Source: JACMLD01 sp963705285 (GTDB lineage Bacteria > Bacteroidota > Bacteroidia > Chitinophagales > Chitinophagaceae). Taken from it: DNA of 64,000 nt. A program made the translations under genes and the position numbers. The notes below the pieces were generated by a model. That model ran no database searches, was not told the DNA's origin, and worked only from the letters and a program-made list of their open reading frames with translations. Below are positions 7,879-16,709 of this stretch, in pieces (within the stretch, counting starts at the first letter, position 1; each line of letters starts with the position of its first letter). The stretch spans positions 4,402,001 to 4,466,000 of the forward strand of contig OY970066.1 in assembly GCA_963705285.1 (NCBI GenBank), in the 5' to 3' direction.

Positions 7879-10074
7879 TTGAGCGCAACGGTATTTTTAA
7901 TTACGCCTCCGTTTACACAATTGAATACGCCTTATCCTGCAACGGCTTATTTGAAGGGTTTTCTCAATACAAAAAAAATCAGCGCATTTCAGGCAGATTT
8001 GGGAATAGAGGTTACCCTGGCGCTTTTTTGCAAGCAGGGTCTGCAACGGGTGTTTGAGCTGCATAACCCGGCTGTCACTGTTTCTGACAATGCCGCCCGT
8101 ATTTTTTCTTTGCGCGATGTATACATCAACTCCATTGATGCAGTCATTCTTTTTCTGCAGGGCCGCAATCCCACGCTGGCCCACCTGATTGCTAAGAGAG
8201 ATTTCTTGCCCGAGGCTGGTAGGTTCGCACAATCAGATGATCTTAATTGGGCCTTTGGGAGCATGGGCAAACAGGATATGGCCAAACACCTGGCTACCAT
8301 GTACCTGGAAGATTTATCTGACTATATTAAAGAAGTAGTTGACCCGCATTTCGGATTTAGCCGGTACGCCGAAAAATTGGGTCGTTCTGCCGGCAGTTTC
8401 GATGACCTGTACGATGCGCTGAACCAGCCACCCACCTGCATCGACAGTATGTTGCTTACAATTCTGGAGAAACACATCACGTCAGTACAACCGGTTATGG
8501 TGGCCATCTCAGTTCCATTTCCGGGTAATTTGTACAGTGCATTCCGTTGCGCCCAGTGGATCAAACAACACCATCCGCACATCAAAACGGTGATGGGTGG
8601 CGGATTTCCCAATACAGAATTGCGCTCCTTATCAGACCCGCGGGTATTTGCCTTTTTAGATTTTATTACGCTCGACGATGGCGAGGCGCCGATAGAGATG
8701 CTGGTGGCGTATACCCAGGGAGATGTTAGCAGCGAGTCGCTCAAGCGTACATTTTTGCTGCAAGAAGGGGCCGTAACTTATCTTAATAACCCAGCAGTAA
8801 AAGACTACCGCCAGGGGGAAGTGGGCACCCCGGATTACAGCGATTTTCTGCTTGACAACTATATTTCGGCCATTGAAGTAGTAAACCCCATGCACAGCCT
8901 GTGGAGCGATGGCCGGTGGAACAAACTAACGATGGCGCATGGTTGCTATTGGGGCAAATGTACTTTTTGCGATATATCGCTCGATTATATTAAACTATAT
9001 GAACCGGTGGCAGCGGCACAGTTGTGCGACCGCATGGAGGAAATCATTGCGCAGACCGGCCAGACTGGTTTTCATTTTGTGGATGAGGCGGCGCCACCTG
9101 CTCTTATGCGTGCGCTGGCGCTGGAGATCATCCGGCGTAAGCTGGTGGTAAGCTGGTGGACGAATATCCGTTTCGAAAAAAGTTTTACCCGCGATCTGTG
9201 TTTGCTGTTGAAAGCATCTGGCTGTATTGCCGTGTCGGGCGGACTGGAAGTGGCATCCGACCGTCTGCTTGAAATGATCCAAAAAGGGATTACCGTGGCG
9301 CAGGTGGCGCTCGTAAACAAACATTTTACAGAAGCAGGCATCATGGTGCATGCTTACTTGATGTATGGCTTTCCCACGCAAACGGCGCAAGAGACCATCG
9401 ACTCGCTTGAAATGGTAAGACAAATGTTTAAAGCAGGAATCCTACAATCAGCTTTCTGGCACCAGTTCACCATGACGGCGCACAGTCCGGTTGGACTGGA
9501 ACCGGCAAAATTTAACGTGCAAAGATTGAGCGAGACCACAGGCAGTTTTGCGAATAATGATATCGATCATATTGACCCTACCGGTGCCGATCACCCGCTT
9601 TTTGCATACGGGTTGAAGAAGTCGTTGCACAATTACATGCATGGCCTTTGTTTTGACGACCCGCTGCAGAAATGGTTCGATTTTAAAACACCCAAGACAA
9701 AGATTCCACCTGATTATATCATCAATGCATTAAAGGAGGAAGATTTGTTTGCTTTTAAACCTTCTGCTAAGGTGGTGTGGCTGGGCGGACAACCGGCGAT
9801 CGATTATTTTGTACAATCAAAAAATGGCCAGACACGTACCATGGCTGCAGTGCATTTTGTTACCAAAAAAGATGTACAAAAAATTCAGTTGCCAGAAAAA
9901 GCGGGCAAATGGCTGGTGCAATTATTGGAGCAACTTTCAGTCTATAATACAAAGACCCTTACGCTGCAGGAAGTAAAAGACAGCTATGAAGCGGCCGGTC
10001 TTGAAGATTTTGAACTTTTCTGGGACAATAAACCGGTGAATACCTTGTACAAATTTGGGTTACTGCGATTCTGA
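7879..10074 (+). CDS. B12-binding domain radical SAM protein
   Basis: The 731-residue protein has an N-terminal cobalamin-binding-type Rossmann region, with a typical VMGGGFPNTE...LDDGEAPIEML segment near residues 230-280, followed by a radical SAM core. The iron-sulfur motif HGCYWGKCTFCD starts at about Cys356. The three cysteines are spaced CX4CX2C instead of the usual CX3CX2C. Typical downstream motifs follow: SGGLEVASDRLLEMI and AYLMYGFPTQTAQET. Such enzymes usually carry out radical methylation or related chemistry; the substrate cannot be told. A longer frame exists from GTG 7816, but it would begin upstream of the promoter element at 7854. The TTG codon at 7879 followed by SATVFLITPPFTQL fits both promoter and family. 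Confidence 0.85.
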   Translation: MSATVFLITPPFTQLNTPYPATAYLKGFLNTKKISAFQADLGIEVTLALFCKQGLQRVFELHNPAVTVSDNAARIFSLRDVYINSIDAVILFLQGRNPTLAHLIAKRDFLPEAGRFAQSDDLNWAFGSMGKQDMAKHLATMYLEDLSDYIKEVVDPHFGFSRYAEKLGRSAGSFDDLYDALNQPPTCIDSMLLTILEKHITSVQPVMVAISVPFPGNLYSAFRCAQWIKQHHPHIKTVMGGGFPNTELRSLSDPRVFAFLDFITLDDGEAPIEMLVAYTQGDVSSESLKRTFLLQEGAVTYLNNPAVKDYRQGEVGTPDYSDFLLDNYISAIEVVNPMHSLWSDGRWNKLTMAHGCYWGKCTFCDISLDYIKLYEPVAAAQLCDRMEEIIAQTGQTGFHFVDEAAPPALMRALALEIIRRKLVVSWWTNIRFEKSFTRDLCLLLKASGCIAVSGGLEVASDRLLEMIQKGITVAQVALVNKHFTEAGIMVHAYLMYGFPTQTAQETIDSLEMVRQMFKAGILQSAFWHQFTMTAHSPVGLEPAKFNVQRLSETTGSFANNDIDHIDPTGADHPLFAYGLKKSLHNYMHGLCFDDPLQKWFDFKTPKTKIPPDYIINALKEEDLFAFKPSAKVVWLGGQPAIDYFVQSKNGQTRTMAAVHFVTKKDVQKIQLPEKAGKWLVQLLEQLSVYNTKTLTLQEVKDSYEAAGLEDFELFWDNKPVNTLYKFGLLRF

Positions 10075-10129
10075 TATTTAAGTTTTGATATATTGCCACG
10101 TTCCAGCGGGATGTGAACGTAACCCGCAA

Positions 10130-10320
10130 TAAACGATTCAATAGAACAACAACCCTGAAAGGGTTAAAGCTCATTAACCGCGGATGCAATCCGCGGTTAA
10201 AAGTGCGGATAAACCACAACCCTGCAAGGGTTGAAGCTCATAACTGCAAGAGTACCTCTCAATCAGCGATTCAGTAGAACAACAACCCTGCAAGGGTTGA
10301 ATATGCCCCGCTGCGGGTAT
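10130..10320. repeat. Cluster of short palindromes (AACCCTGCAAGGGTT type)
   Basis: Three copies of a palindrome of the form ACAACCCTGCAAGGGTTG (the first with AA in place of CA at its centre) lie at about 10146-10163, 10213-10230 and 10272-10289. Between them sit TTAACCGCGGATGCAATCCGCGGTTAA (about 10172-10200) and a small CCCCGCTGCGGG palindrome near 10305. No gene is present. These are simple self-complementary units of a kind often scattered in Bacteroidota intergenic DNA. Their function is unknown. Confidence 0.8.
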
Positions 10321-10369
10321 AACAAAAGTATCATCCCCAACAAAAACCATTTACCATGCATTTGTGTTT

Positions 10370-10377
10370 TACTTTTG
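10370..10377 (+). promoter_or_regulatory. Candidate promoter -7 element for the UbiD-like gene
   Basis: The sequence TACTTTTG is an exact TAnnTTTG match and lies 16 bases before the ATG at 10394. It argues against the longer reading that begins at 10364, because that start would be upstream of transcription. Confidence 0.6.
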
Positions 10378-10393
10378 CACTCAAATAAGACCG

Positions 10394-12229
10394 ATGGCAT
10401 ATAGCTCGCTGGAAGCATGTTTATTAGACCTGGAGGCAAACGGACAGTTGGTAAGAATTAAAGAAGAAGTTGACCCGTATCTGGAGATGGCAGCTATTCA
10501 CCTGCGTGTGCATGAAGCAAGAGGCCCGGCATTACTATTTGAACACGTAAAAGGCAGTAACTACCGGGCAGCTTCCAACATTTTTGGAACGTTGGAACGG
10601 AGTAAATTTATCTTTCGCGATACACTGGCAACAGTTCAGCAACTTATCGACCTCAAAAGCAACCCTGTTAAAGCATTCAGGCACCCATTGGCCAATGCCG
10701 GTGCCGCACTTGCGGGGCTAAAAGCATTCCCGCTAAAAAATCCGCTGCAAAAACCAGCTTTACAACAAATACAAATTACAGATATACCACAGGTGCACCA
10801 CTGGCCCAACGATGGTGGTGCATTTGTAACATTGCCCCAGGTATACACCGAAGATGCAGACAAGCCTGGCATTATGAATGCCAACCTGGGCATGTACCGC
10901 ATACAGCTCTCTGGCAATGAGTATATCCAAAACAAAGAAATAGGCTTGCATTACCAATTACACCGCGGCATTGGCGTACACCAGGCAAAAGCAAATGCAA
11001 AAGGCCAACCGTTGAAGGTAAGCGTGTTTGCCGGCGGGCCACCCGCGCACAGTGTAGCCGCTGTAATGCCATTGCCGGAAGGTATCAGCGAAATGACTTT
11101 TGCAGGCGTGCTGGGTGGCAGGCGTTTCAGGTATTATTATGAAGATGGCTTTTGCATCAGCAGCGATGCAGATTTCATCATTACGGGCGAAGTACAGCCC
11201 GGTAATAAACCTGAAGGCCCGTTTGGTGATCACCTGGGTTATTATAGTCTCCAACATCCGTTTCCATTGTTGAAAGTGCATAAAGTATATGCAAAGAAAA
11301 ATGCCATTTGGCCGTTTACCGTGGTGGGCCGTCCCCCGCAGGAAGATACCAGTTTTGGCCAGCTGATACATGAAATAGCGGGTAATGCATTGCAGCAGGA
11401 GATACCCGGTTTAAAAGAAGTGCATGCAGTGGATGCGGCTGGCGTTCACCCGTTGCTGCTGGCCATCGGCAGCGAGCGCTATACACCGTATATGCCCACC
11501 AAACAACCGGCCGAAATATTAACCATCGCCAATCATATCCTGGGCACCGGACAGCTGAGCCTCGCAAAATTTTTATTCATCACCGCGTGTGAGAACAATG
11601 ACGTAAATACCCACGATATACAAGGATACTTTCAATATATATTACAACGCATTAATTTAAGCAGAGACGTTCATTTTTATACCAATACTACCATTGATAC
11701 ACTCGATTATTCAGGCACATCGCTCAACAGTGGTAGCAAAGTAGTGCTGGCAGCTTATGGTAGCCCCATCAGAACACTAGCAATAGAAGTACCCAGTGTG
11801 CTGCAACAAGTGCCTGGTTTCGAAAATGCACGCATGGTGATGCCGGGGGTAGTGGCTTTGCAAACAACCGCTTTTGTTGGTTATGACGCAACACAACAAC
11901 AAATTCAAGCCTTGAACAATTACCTGTTGCCGCATATAAAAGAATTATCCGATATACCCTTTATTATTATTGCGGACGATGCAGCCTTTTTGGCGGAGAC
12001 ACTGCGTAATTTTTTATGGGTTGTATTTACCAGGTGCAATCCCTCTCACGACATGTATGGCGTTGACAGCTTTACAGAAAACAAACACTGGGGTTGCCGG
12101 GGCCCATTACTGTTTGATGCGCGCATTAAACCGCATCATGCGCCGCCCGTGGAAAAAGATCCGGTTATTGAAAATAAAATTGACAGGTTATTTAATAAAG
12201 GAGGAAGTTTGTACGGTCAATTGAAATAG
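10394..12229 (+). CDS. UbiD family decarboxylase
   Basis: UbiD-type enzymes decarboxylate aromatic or polyenoic acids using prenylated FMN made by UbiX. The 611-residue protein starts MAYSSLEACLLDLEANGQLV, a normal UbiD N-terminus. It carries the family signature PEGPFGDHLGYYS near residue 275, and GRPPQEDTSFGQLI further on. It is longer than the E. coli enzyme (about 500 residues) and resembles the roughly 610-residue Bacteroidota forms, which are usually annotated as menaquinone or ubiquinone-type decarboxylases. Bacteroidota use menaquinone, so a role there is plausible but not shown. No UbiX gene is visible nearby. Confidence 0.88.
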   Translation: MAYSSLEACLLDLEANGQLVRIKEEVDPYLEMAAIHLRVHEARGPALLFEHVKGSNYRAASNIFGTLERSKFIFRDTLATVQQLIDLKSNPVKAFRHPLANAGAALAGLKAFPLKNPLQKPALQQIQITDIPQVHHWPNDGGAFVTLPQVYTEDADKPGIMNANLGMYRIQLSGNEYIQNKEIGLHYQLHRGIGVHQAKANAKGQPLKVSVFAGGPPAHSVAAVMPLPEGISEMTFAGVLGGRRFRYYYEDGFCISSDADFIITGEVQPGNKPEGPFGDHLGYYSLQHPFPLLKVHKVYAKKNAIWPFTVVGRPPQEDTSFGQLIHEIAGNALQQEIPGLKEVHAVDAAGVHPLLLAIGSERYTPYMPTKQPAEILTIANHILGTGQLSLAKFLFITACENNDVNTHDIQGYFQYILQRINLSRDVHFYTNTTIDTLDYSGTSLNSGSKVVLAAYGSPIRTLAIEVPSVLQQVPGFENARMVMPGVVALQTTAFVGYDATQQQIQALNNYLLPHIKELSDIPFIIIADDAAFLAETLRNFLWVVFTRCNPSHDMYGVDSFTENKHWGCRGPLLFDARIKPHHAPPVEKDPVIENKIDRLFNKGGSLYGQLK

Positions 12230-12335
12230 TATGCCATTGGGTACTAGCAGTTAGATTTTAGCTAGCCAGTTACCGGCAATAATGAGAGAAATTAATAGCA
12301 GCAAAAAAAATCAGCCAGGAGATCAACTCAACAGA

Positions 12336-13274
12336 ATGAAAAAAATATCCTTCGTTATATTATTGATAGCAGCAGCCATCAGCGCCACAGCACAAAAAGC
12401 AACCGCAAAAAAAACCATCAAAGAAAAAGCGCAACCCTTTGTATTGGAGAACACATTGCTCTGGGAAATCAGTGGCAATCACCTCTCTAAACCTTCTTAC
12501 CTGTTTGGTACCATGCACCTGCTTTGTGCAGCCGATGCACAGCTGAGCGATTCGCTTAGGATGGCGGTTGCCAACGTAAAGCAAATTTATTTTGAAATTG
12601 ATTTAGACAACATGATGGAAACGCTGGGTGCCATGCGTTACCTCAACATGAACAACAATACCAAGTTGAGCGATTTGTTATCTGAGGATGAATACGAACG
12701 GGTAAAAGATTATTTCAAAAAAAATAAAACCATGTTACCGCTTACCATGATGGAGCGGTTGAAACCATATTTTGTGACTTCACTTATTGCTGAAAGCAAA
12801 TTCCCCTGCGCGGAGAAAGATGGCATGGAACAGGTGATCATGAAAGAAGCAAAAAAGGACAGCAAGCCAATACACGGGCTGGAGACGATACAATTTCAGG
12901 CCAGTGTGTTCGACAGCATACCATACAAACGCCAGGCAAAAGATCTATTAAAAATGATTGATAGTTCAGACGCCGGCGGTGATAGCAGCGATGCAAAACT
13001 GGTGGAAGTATACCGCAAACAGGATCTGAATACGATGCAGCAAATGACTGCCGAAGAAGAAGCCATGCGCGAGTATCTTGACCTGCTGCTTTACAATCGC
13101 AACGCTAACTGGGCCAAAAAAATGCCCGCCATACTGCACGATGCACCTACGTTGTTTGCAGTAGGCGCCGGGCACCTGGGCGGAGAAAAAGGTGTTATCA
13201 ATTTATTGCGCAAAGCCGGGTTTACTTTGCGGCCAATGAAACATGTGCCAGGGGTGGAGATGATAGCGAATTAA
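12336..13274 (+). CDS. TraB/GumN family protein, exported
   Basis: This 312-residue protein starts with a signal peptide (KKISFVILLIAAAISATAQ). It shows the two TraB/GumN signatures that in the TIKI group bind metal and cleave peptides: YLFGTMHLL near residue 55 and AVGAGHLGGEKGVINLL close to the C-terminus. Family members are mostly uncharacterised. Location would be the periplasm or cell surface. The frame extends 18 codons further upstream, but that extension is polar and would mask the signal peptide, so the ATG at 12336 is chosen. It follows the UbiD gene by about 100 bases, so co-transcription is possible. Confidence 0.8.
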   Translation: MKKISFVILLIAAAISATAQKATAKKTIKEKAQPFVLENTLLWEISGNHLSKPSYLFGTMHLLCAADAQLSDSLRMAVANVKQIYFEIDLDNMMETLGAMRYLNMNNNTKLSDLLSEDEYERVKDYFKKNKTMLPLTMMERLKPYFVTSLIAESKFPCAEKDGMEQVIMKEAKKDSKPIHGLETIQFQASVFDSIPYKRQAKDLLKMIDSSDAGGDSSDAKLVEVYRKQDLNTMQQMTAEEEAMREYLDLLLYNRNANWAKKMPAILHDAPTLFAVGAGHLGGEKGVINLLRKAGFTLRPMKHVPGVEMIAN

Positions 13275-13433
13275 GAAAATCTCTGATTGATGATGTGATG
13301 ATGTCTGATATATTGGTGGTACTTAAACAGACCAATATGCTTTCATAATGCAATCCCTATGTGAAACTATAAATCTAGGTGTCTATATGGTAAGCGGGGG
13401 TTGCTTAAAAAAACATCTTTATAATAATTAGTA
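13275..13433. repeat. TCTGAT-type repeat remnant and a conserved intergenic sequence
   Basis: Directly after the TraB/GumN stop lies ATCTCTGATTGATGATGTG and a TCTGATATAT variant (13275-13304). From about 13355, TGAAACTATAAATCTAGGTGTCTATATGGTAA resembles 1720-1765. No gene is seen in this stretch. Confidence 0.5.
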
Positions 13434-13436
13434 ACA

Positions 13437-13470
13437 ATAAAAAGGCCGCCATGAAGGCAGCCTTTTCATT
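13437..13470 (-). terminator. Rho-independent terminator of ndk
   Basis: Read leftward, the sequence forms AAAAGGCTGCC-TTCAT-GGCGGCCTTTTTATTG. This is a GC-rich stem with one G-U pair, a short loop and a T run, 20 bases beyond the ndk stop. Confidence 0.85.
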
Positions 13471-13490
13471 TATACTAATAATGTAGATGG

Positions 13491-13907
13491 TTAAAATCTT
13501 TCCAGTCCGCTGAAGAAGAAATCGCCTTCTATTTTTGCGTTTTCATCGCTATCGCTGCCGTGTACAGCATTTTCACCTAAAGAAGCTGCAAACAATTTGC
13601 GAATGGTATTGGCTTCTGCTTTGGCAGGGTCTGTTGCACCAATCAGTTTACGAAATTCGGCCACCGCATTGTCTTTTTCAAGAATGGCGGCGTAAATAGG
13701 GCCGCTGCTCATAAATTCTACCAGCTCACCATAAAACGGACGTGCCGCGTGCACTGCATAAAACTCGCCGGCCCTTTCAGCAGATAAACGGGTGAGTTTA
13801 AGCGCCACTATGCGGTAACCTTCCTTGATAATCCTATCTAAAATTGCACCGCCATGCCCCGCGCGGAAAGCGTCTGGCTTAATCATGGTAAATGTTCTGT
13901 TAGTCAT
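13491..13907 (-). CDS. ndk: Nucleoside-diphosphate kinase
   Basis: The enzyme transfers the terminal phosphate between nucleoside triphosphates and diphosphates through a phosphohistidine. The length (138 residues) is normal. The start region TNRTFTMIKPDAFRAGHGG and the active-site segment NAVHGSDSDENAKIEG, with the catalytic His, are both canonical. The frame runs nine codons further upstream, but a promoter element at 13932-13939 places transcription start close to 13925, favouring the ATG at 13907. The gene stands alone with its own terminator. Confidence 0.97.
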   Translation of the reverse strand: MTNRTFTMIKPDAFRAGHGGAILDRIIKEGYRIVALKLTRLSAERAGEFYAVHAARPFYGELVEFMSSGPIYAAILEKDNAVAEFRKLIGATDPAKAEANTIRKLFAASLGENAVHGSDSDENAKIEGDFFFSGLERF

Positions 13908-13931
13908 ACAGTTTTTATTTCTTTTGGGTGG

Positions 13932-13939
13932 CAAAACTA
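13932..13939 (-). promoter_or_regulatory. Candidate ndk promoter -7 element
   Basis: Read on the minus strand it is TAGTTTTG, an exact TAnnTTTG match, 25 bases upstream of the chosen ndk ATG. Confidence 0.55.
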
Positions 13940-14066
13940 CAGCAAAGTTTCGGGCTTTAAAACTTGAATCAGGGAGTTTTTATGTTAAATCGGCCCAATA
14001 AGGCTAAAAAAGACCCTAAATGTATCCTTTTCAACTGCAAAGTTTAATTACCTTCGCCACCGTTTT

Positions 14067-15077
14067 ATGAAACCTGTTACCGAAATATTCCCTTTACTGA
14101 AAACTGAGCCCCGGCGGGTAGTGATAACCACCCATCAAAAGCCAGATCCCGATGCCATGGGCTCGTCGCTCGGCCTTTACCATTGCCTTACCGCATTGGG
14201 ACATTCTGTTACTGTGATATCGCCCACCAACTGGGCCAGTTTCCTGAACTGGATGCCCGGTTGTGACAAAGTGATCGATTTTGAATACAAACGCGCGGAA
14301 GCCGAAGCTGTTCTTCAAAAAGCAGAATGGCTGTTTTGCCTGGATTTCAATACACTCTCCCGCGCCAAAAACATGGCACCGATTATTCAAGGTCTCTCGT
14401 GTATAAAAATTCTGATAGACCACCACCAGCAACCGGAAGAAGCGGCTTTTACATACGGTATCAGCAATACCGCCAAAAGCTCCACTTCAGAAATGGTGTA
14501 TGATTTTATTACAGACAGCGGCAACAGTAACACCATTAACCTGGCCATTGCAGAATGTTTGTATGCAGGTGTGATTGGCGATACCGGATCATTTCGATTT
14601 CCCGCAGCCACTGGCAGCGTACATACCATGGTAGCCCGTTTAAAAGAAACCGGCTTTAACCATACGCAGGTACATGAAAATATTTACGATAATTTTTTGG
14701 AGAACCGTCTTCGTTTTATAGGCATGGCGTTGCTTCACCGAATGGAAATCATGTACGAATACAATTGCGCGCTTATTGCCATATCTAAAAATGACCTGCT
14801 GAAATTTGATATTAAAACAGGCGATACCGAAGGACTGGTGAATTACCCGCTTACCATACAGGGTATAAAACTGGCGGCCATTGTAATTGACCGCGATGAA
14901 GAACGCAAATGGAGCTTCCGCAGCAAAGGAGAATTTGACACCAATACTTTTGCCCGTACATATTTCAACGGCGGCGGGCATTACAATGCATCTGGCGGCA
15001 AGAGCAGCGACTCGCTGGACAAAACCATCCAAAAATTTAAACAGTCAATAAAAGAAAACGCATCTTTATTACAATAA
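14067..15077 (+). CDS. DHH family phosphoesterase (NrnA-like oligoribonuclease / pAp phosphatase)
   Basis: This 336-residue cytoplasmic protein belongs to the DHH-DHHA1 superfamily. Motif I is THQKPDPDAMGSSLGLYH near residue 24. The DHH motif itself is ILIDHHQQPE near residue 117, followed by GVIGDTGSFRFPA. The C-terminal DHHA1 part ends with the substrate loop NGGGHYNASGG. Relatives degrade very short RNA oligomers and dephosphorylate 3'-phosphoadenosine 5'-phosphate. A near-consensus -7 element (TACCTTCG, 14049-14056) lies just upstream. The FKBP lipoprotein gene follows after 9 bases, so the two genes probably share a transcript. Confidence 0.9.
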   Translation: MKPVTEIFPLLKTEPRRVVITTHQKPDPDAMGSSLGLYHCLTALGHSVTVISPTNWASFLNWMPGCDKVIDFEYKRAEAEAVLQKAEWLFCLDFNTLSRAKNMAPIIQGLSCIKILIDHHQQPEEAAFTYGISNTAKSSTSEMVYDFITDSGNSNTINLAIAECLYAGVIGDTGSFRFPAATGSVHTMVARLKETGFNHTQVHENIYDNFLENRLRFIGMALLHRMEIMYEYNCALIAISKNDLLKFDIKTGDTEGLVNYPLTIQGIKLAAIVIDRDEERKWSFRSKGEFDTNTFARTYFNGGGHYNASGGKSSDSLDKTIQKFKQSIKENASLLQ

Positions 15078-15086
15078 CAAACAATC

Positions 15087-16118
15087 ATGAAAAAACAACC
15101 AGTTTATTTTTTAGTAGTCATGATGGCAATGGTTCTTGCCTTTGCTTCATGCAAAAACAATGTGGATTACAAAAAAACGAAGAGTGGTGTTATGTACAAG
15201 ATCTTCGGTGATTCAAAAGATTCGCTGGTTAAGCCAGGCAATATCATGAAGATTGATTACACGATAAAAATCGGCAGCACAGATTCTGTATTGCAGACCT
15301 CTGTTGGCAAATTGCCGTTGTTTATACCCATTGAAGCAAATGTTCCTGCTGATGCGTATTCGCCCCTGGAAGTATTCAGCCTGTTGCGCAAAGGCGATAG
15401 CGCTGTGATTGTGCAAATGGTGGATACATTATTGAAGAAAAACCCGGGCGGACAAATGCCTCCTTTCTTTAAAAAAGGTGATAAGCTGCTGACCGTTGTT
15501 AAGGTGTTGAACATATTCAGTTCGCAGGAACTGGCTGCCAAAGACAGGGAAGCAGAAACCGAAAAAGAACAGGCCCGCATGGAAAAAGAAATAGAACAAG
15601 ACCTGGTAAAAAGCAATGCCGATATGGCTGCGTGGTTGGCAAAAAAGAATATTACCGCCCAGAAAACCGGACGTGGTACTTATGTTGAAGTAAAGAATCC
15701 AGGTGACGGCCCGCAGGCTGCAGAAGGCAAATATGTAACCGTTCGCTACGAAGGAAAAACACTGGATGATGGTAAAATATTCCAGTCTACGCTTGATCCC
15801 AAATCACAGCCTTATACATTTCAACTGGGTTCTAAAAATGGTTCTATCGCCGGTTTCGACGAAGGACTAAGAATGTTTAAAAAAGGTGGCAAAGGAACGT
15901 TATATATTCCCGGCCCGCTGGCGTATGGCAAAAACCCGCCCCAGGGTTCAGCCTTCAAACCCAATGCAGCACTTATTTTTGACATTGAAATGGTGGATGT
16001 AACCGATAGCCAGCCTGCACCTCCGCAACAACAACAGTTGCCACCCGAAATAAGGGAGCAGATGGAAAAACAAATGAGAGAGCAACAGCAGAAACAACAA
16101 CAACAACCGAAGAAGTAA
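15087..16118 (+). CDS. FKBP-type peptidyl-prolyl isomerase lipoprotein
   Basis: The protein has a lipoprotein signal (VLAFASC, Cys near residue 22), so it is anchored to a membrane facing the periplasm. It is 343 residues long. The C-terminal FKBP domain (about 200-310) is complete, with YVTVRYEGKTLDDGKIFQST and GFDEGLRMFKKGGKGTLYIP. The first half looks like a second, degenerate FKBP unit (NIMKIDYTIKIGSTDSVLQT). The tail from about residue 312 is an extreme Gln/Pro-rich run. Members catalyse proline isomerisation during folding of exported proteins. The gene is probably transcribed with the DHH phosphoesterase gene, and its terminator is at 16191-16226. Confidence 0.92.
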   Translation: MKKQPVYFLVVMMAMVLAFASCKNNVDYKKTKSGVMYKIFGDSKDSLVKPGNIMKIDYTIKIGSTDSVLQTSVGKLPLFIPIEANVPADAYSPLEVFSLLRKGDSAVIVQMVDTLLKKNPGGQMPPFFKKGDKLLTVVKVLNIFSSQELAAKDREAETEKEQARMEKEIEQDLVKSNADMAAWLAKKNITAQKTGRGTYVEVKNPGDGPQAAEGKYVTVRYEGKTLDDGKIFQSTLDPKSQPYTFQLGSKNGSIAGFDEGLRMFKKGGKGTLYIPGPLAYGKNPPQGSAFKPNAALIFDIEMVDVTDSQPAPPQQQQLPPEIREQMEKQMREQQQKQQQQPKK

Positions 16119-16190
16119 ATTTTTGATTGCGGTATTGCGTGATCTTGAGATTGCCCTTTACGCAGTCTAATCAGTTATTCATATTTTGAA

Positions 16191-16226
16191 AGCAGCCGGG
16201 GTTATAATACTCCGGCTGTTTTTTTA
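16191..16226 (+). terminator. Rho-independent terminator after the FKBP gene
   Basis: CAGCCGGGG pairs with CTCCGGCTG (one G-U pair) around an eight-base loop, and a run of seven T residues follows. Confidence 0.85.
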
Positions 16227-16254
16227 TGCATCTCTCCCGGTAATCTCCTCATAT

Positions 16255-16671
16255 CCCGGCAAAAGCATAATGCGTGCCTACAGCACGCATCCATTTTACA
16301 TTGTTTATTTCTACCCATAAAATGTCCCTAGCGGGACATCATCTTCGCATTTGATACATCGCCACCAGGGTTTTACTGAACTATGTTCCGTAGGAACATT
16401 ATATGGGTAGCAAATTGTTAAAACAGGGAAGCAGTCCGTAGGACTGCATTATGCAATCTCCCGGCAAAAGCACAACGCGTGCCTACAGCACGCATCCATT
16501 TTACATTTTCGTTGCAACCCATAAAATGTCCCTATCGGGACATGAGCTTTGCATTTTATACACCACCCGGGTTCACTGCACCATGTTCCGTAGGAACATT
16601 ATATGGGTAGCAAATTGTTGAAGCAGGGAGGCAGTCCGTAGGACTGCATTATGCAATCTCCCGGCAAAAAA
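16255..16671. repeat. Tandem duplication of a 200-205 bp unit made of palindromes
   Basis: A unit beginning CCCGGCAAAAGCA runs from 16255 to 16459 and again, slightly changed, from 16460 to 16659. The start of a third copy is at 16660-16671. Each unit contains three self-complementary words: ATGTCCCTA(G/T)CGGGACAT, ATGTTCCGTAGGAACAT and CAGTCCGTAGGACTG, plus the direct phrase GCGTGCCTACAGCACGCATC. No gene is present. Confidence 0.9.
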
Positions 16672-16709
16672 ATCTCGAAATCCCGCCATCCCAAAATCCG
16701 CCTTCGGCA

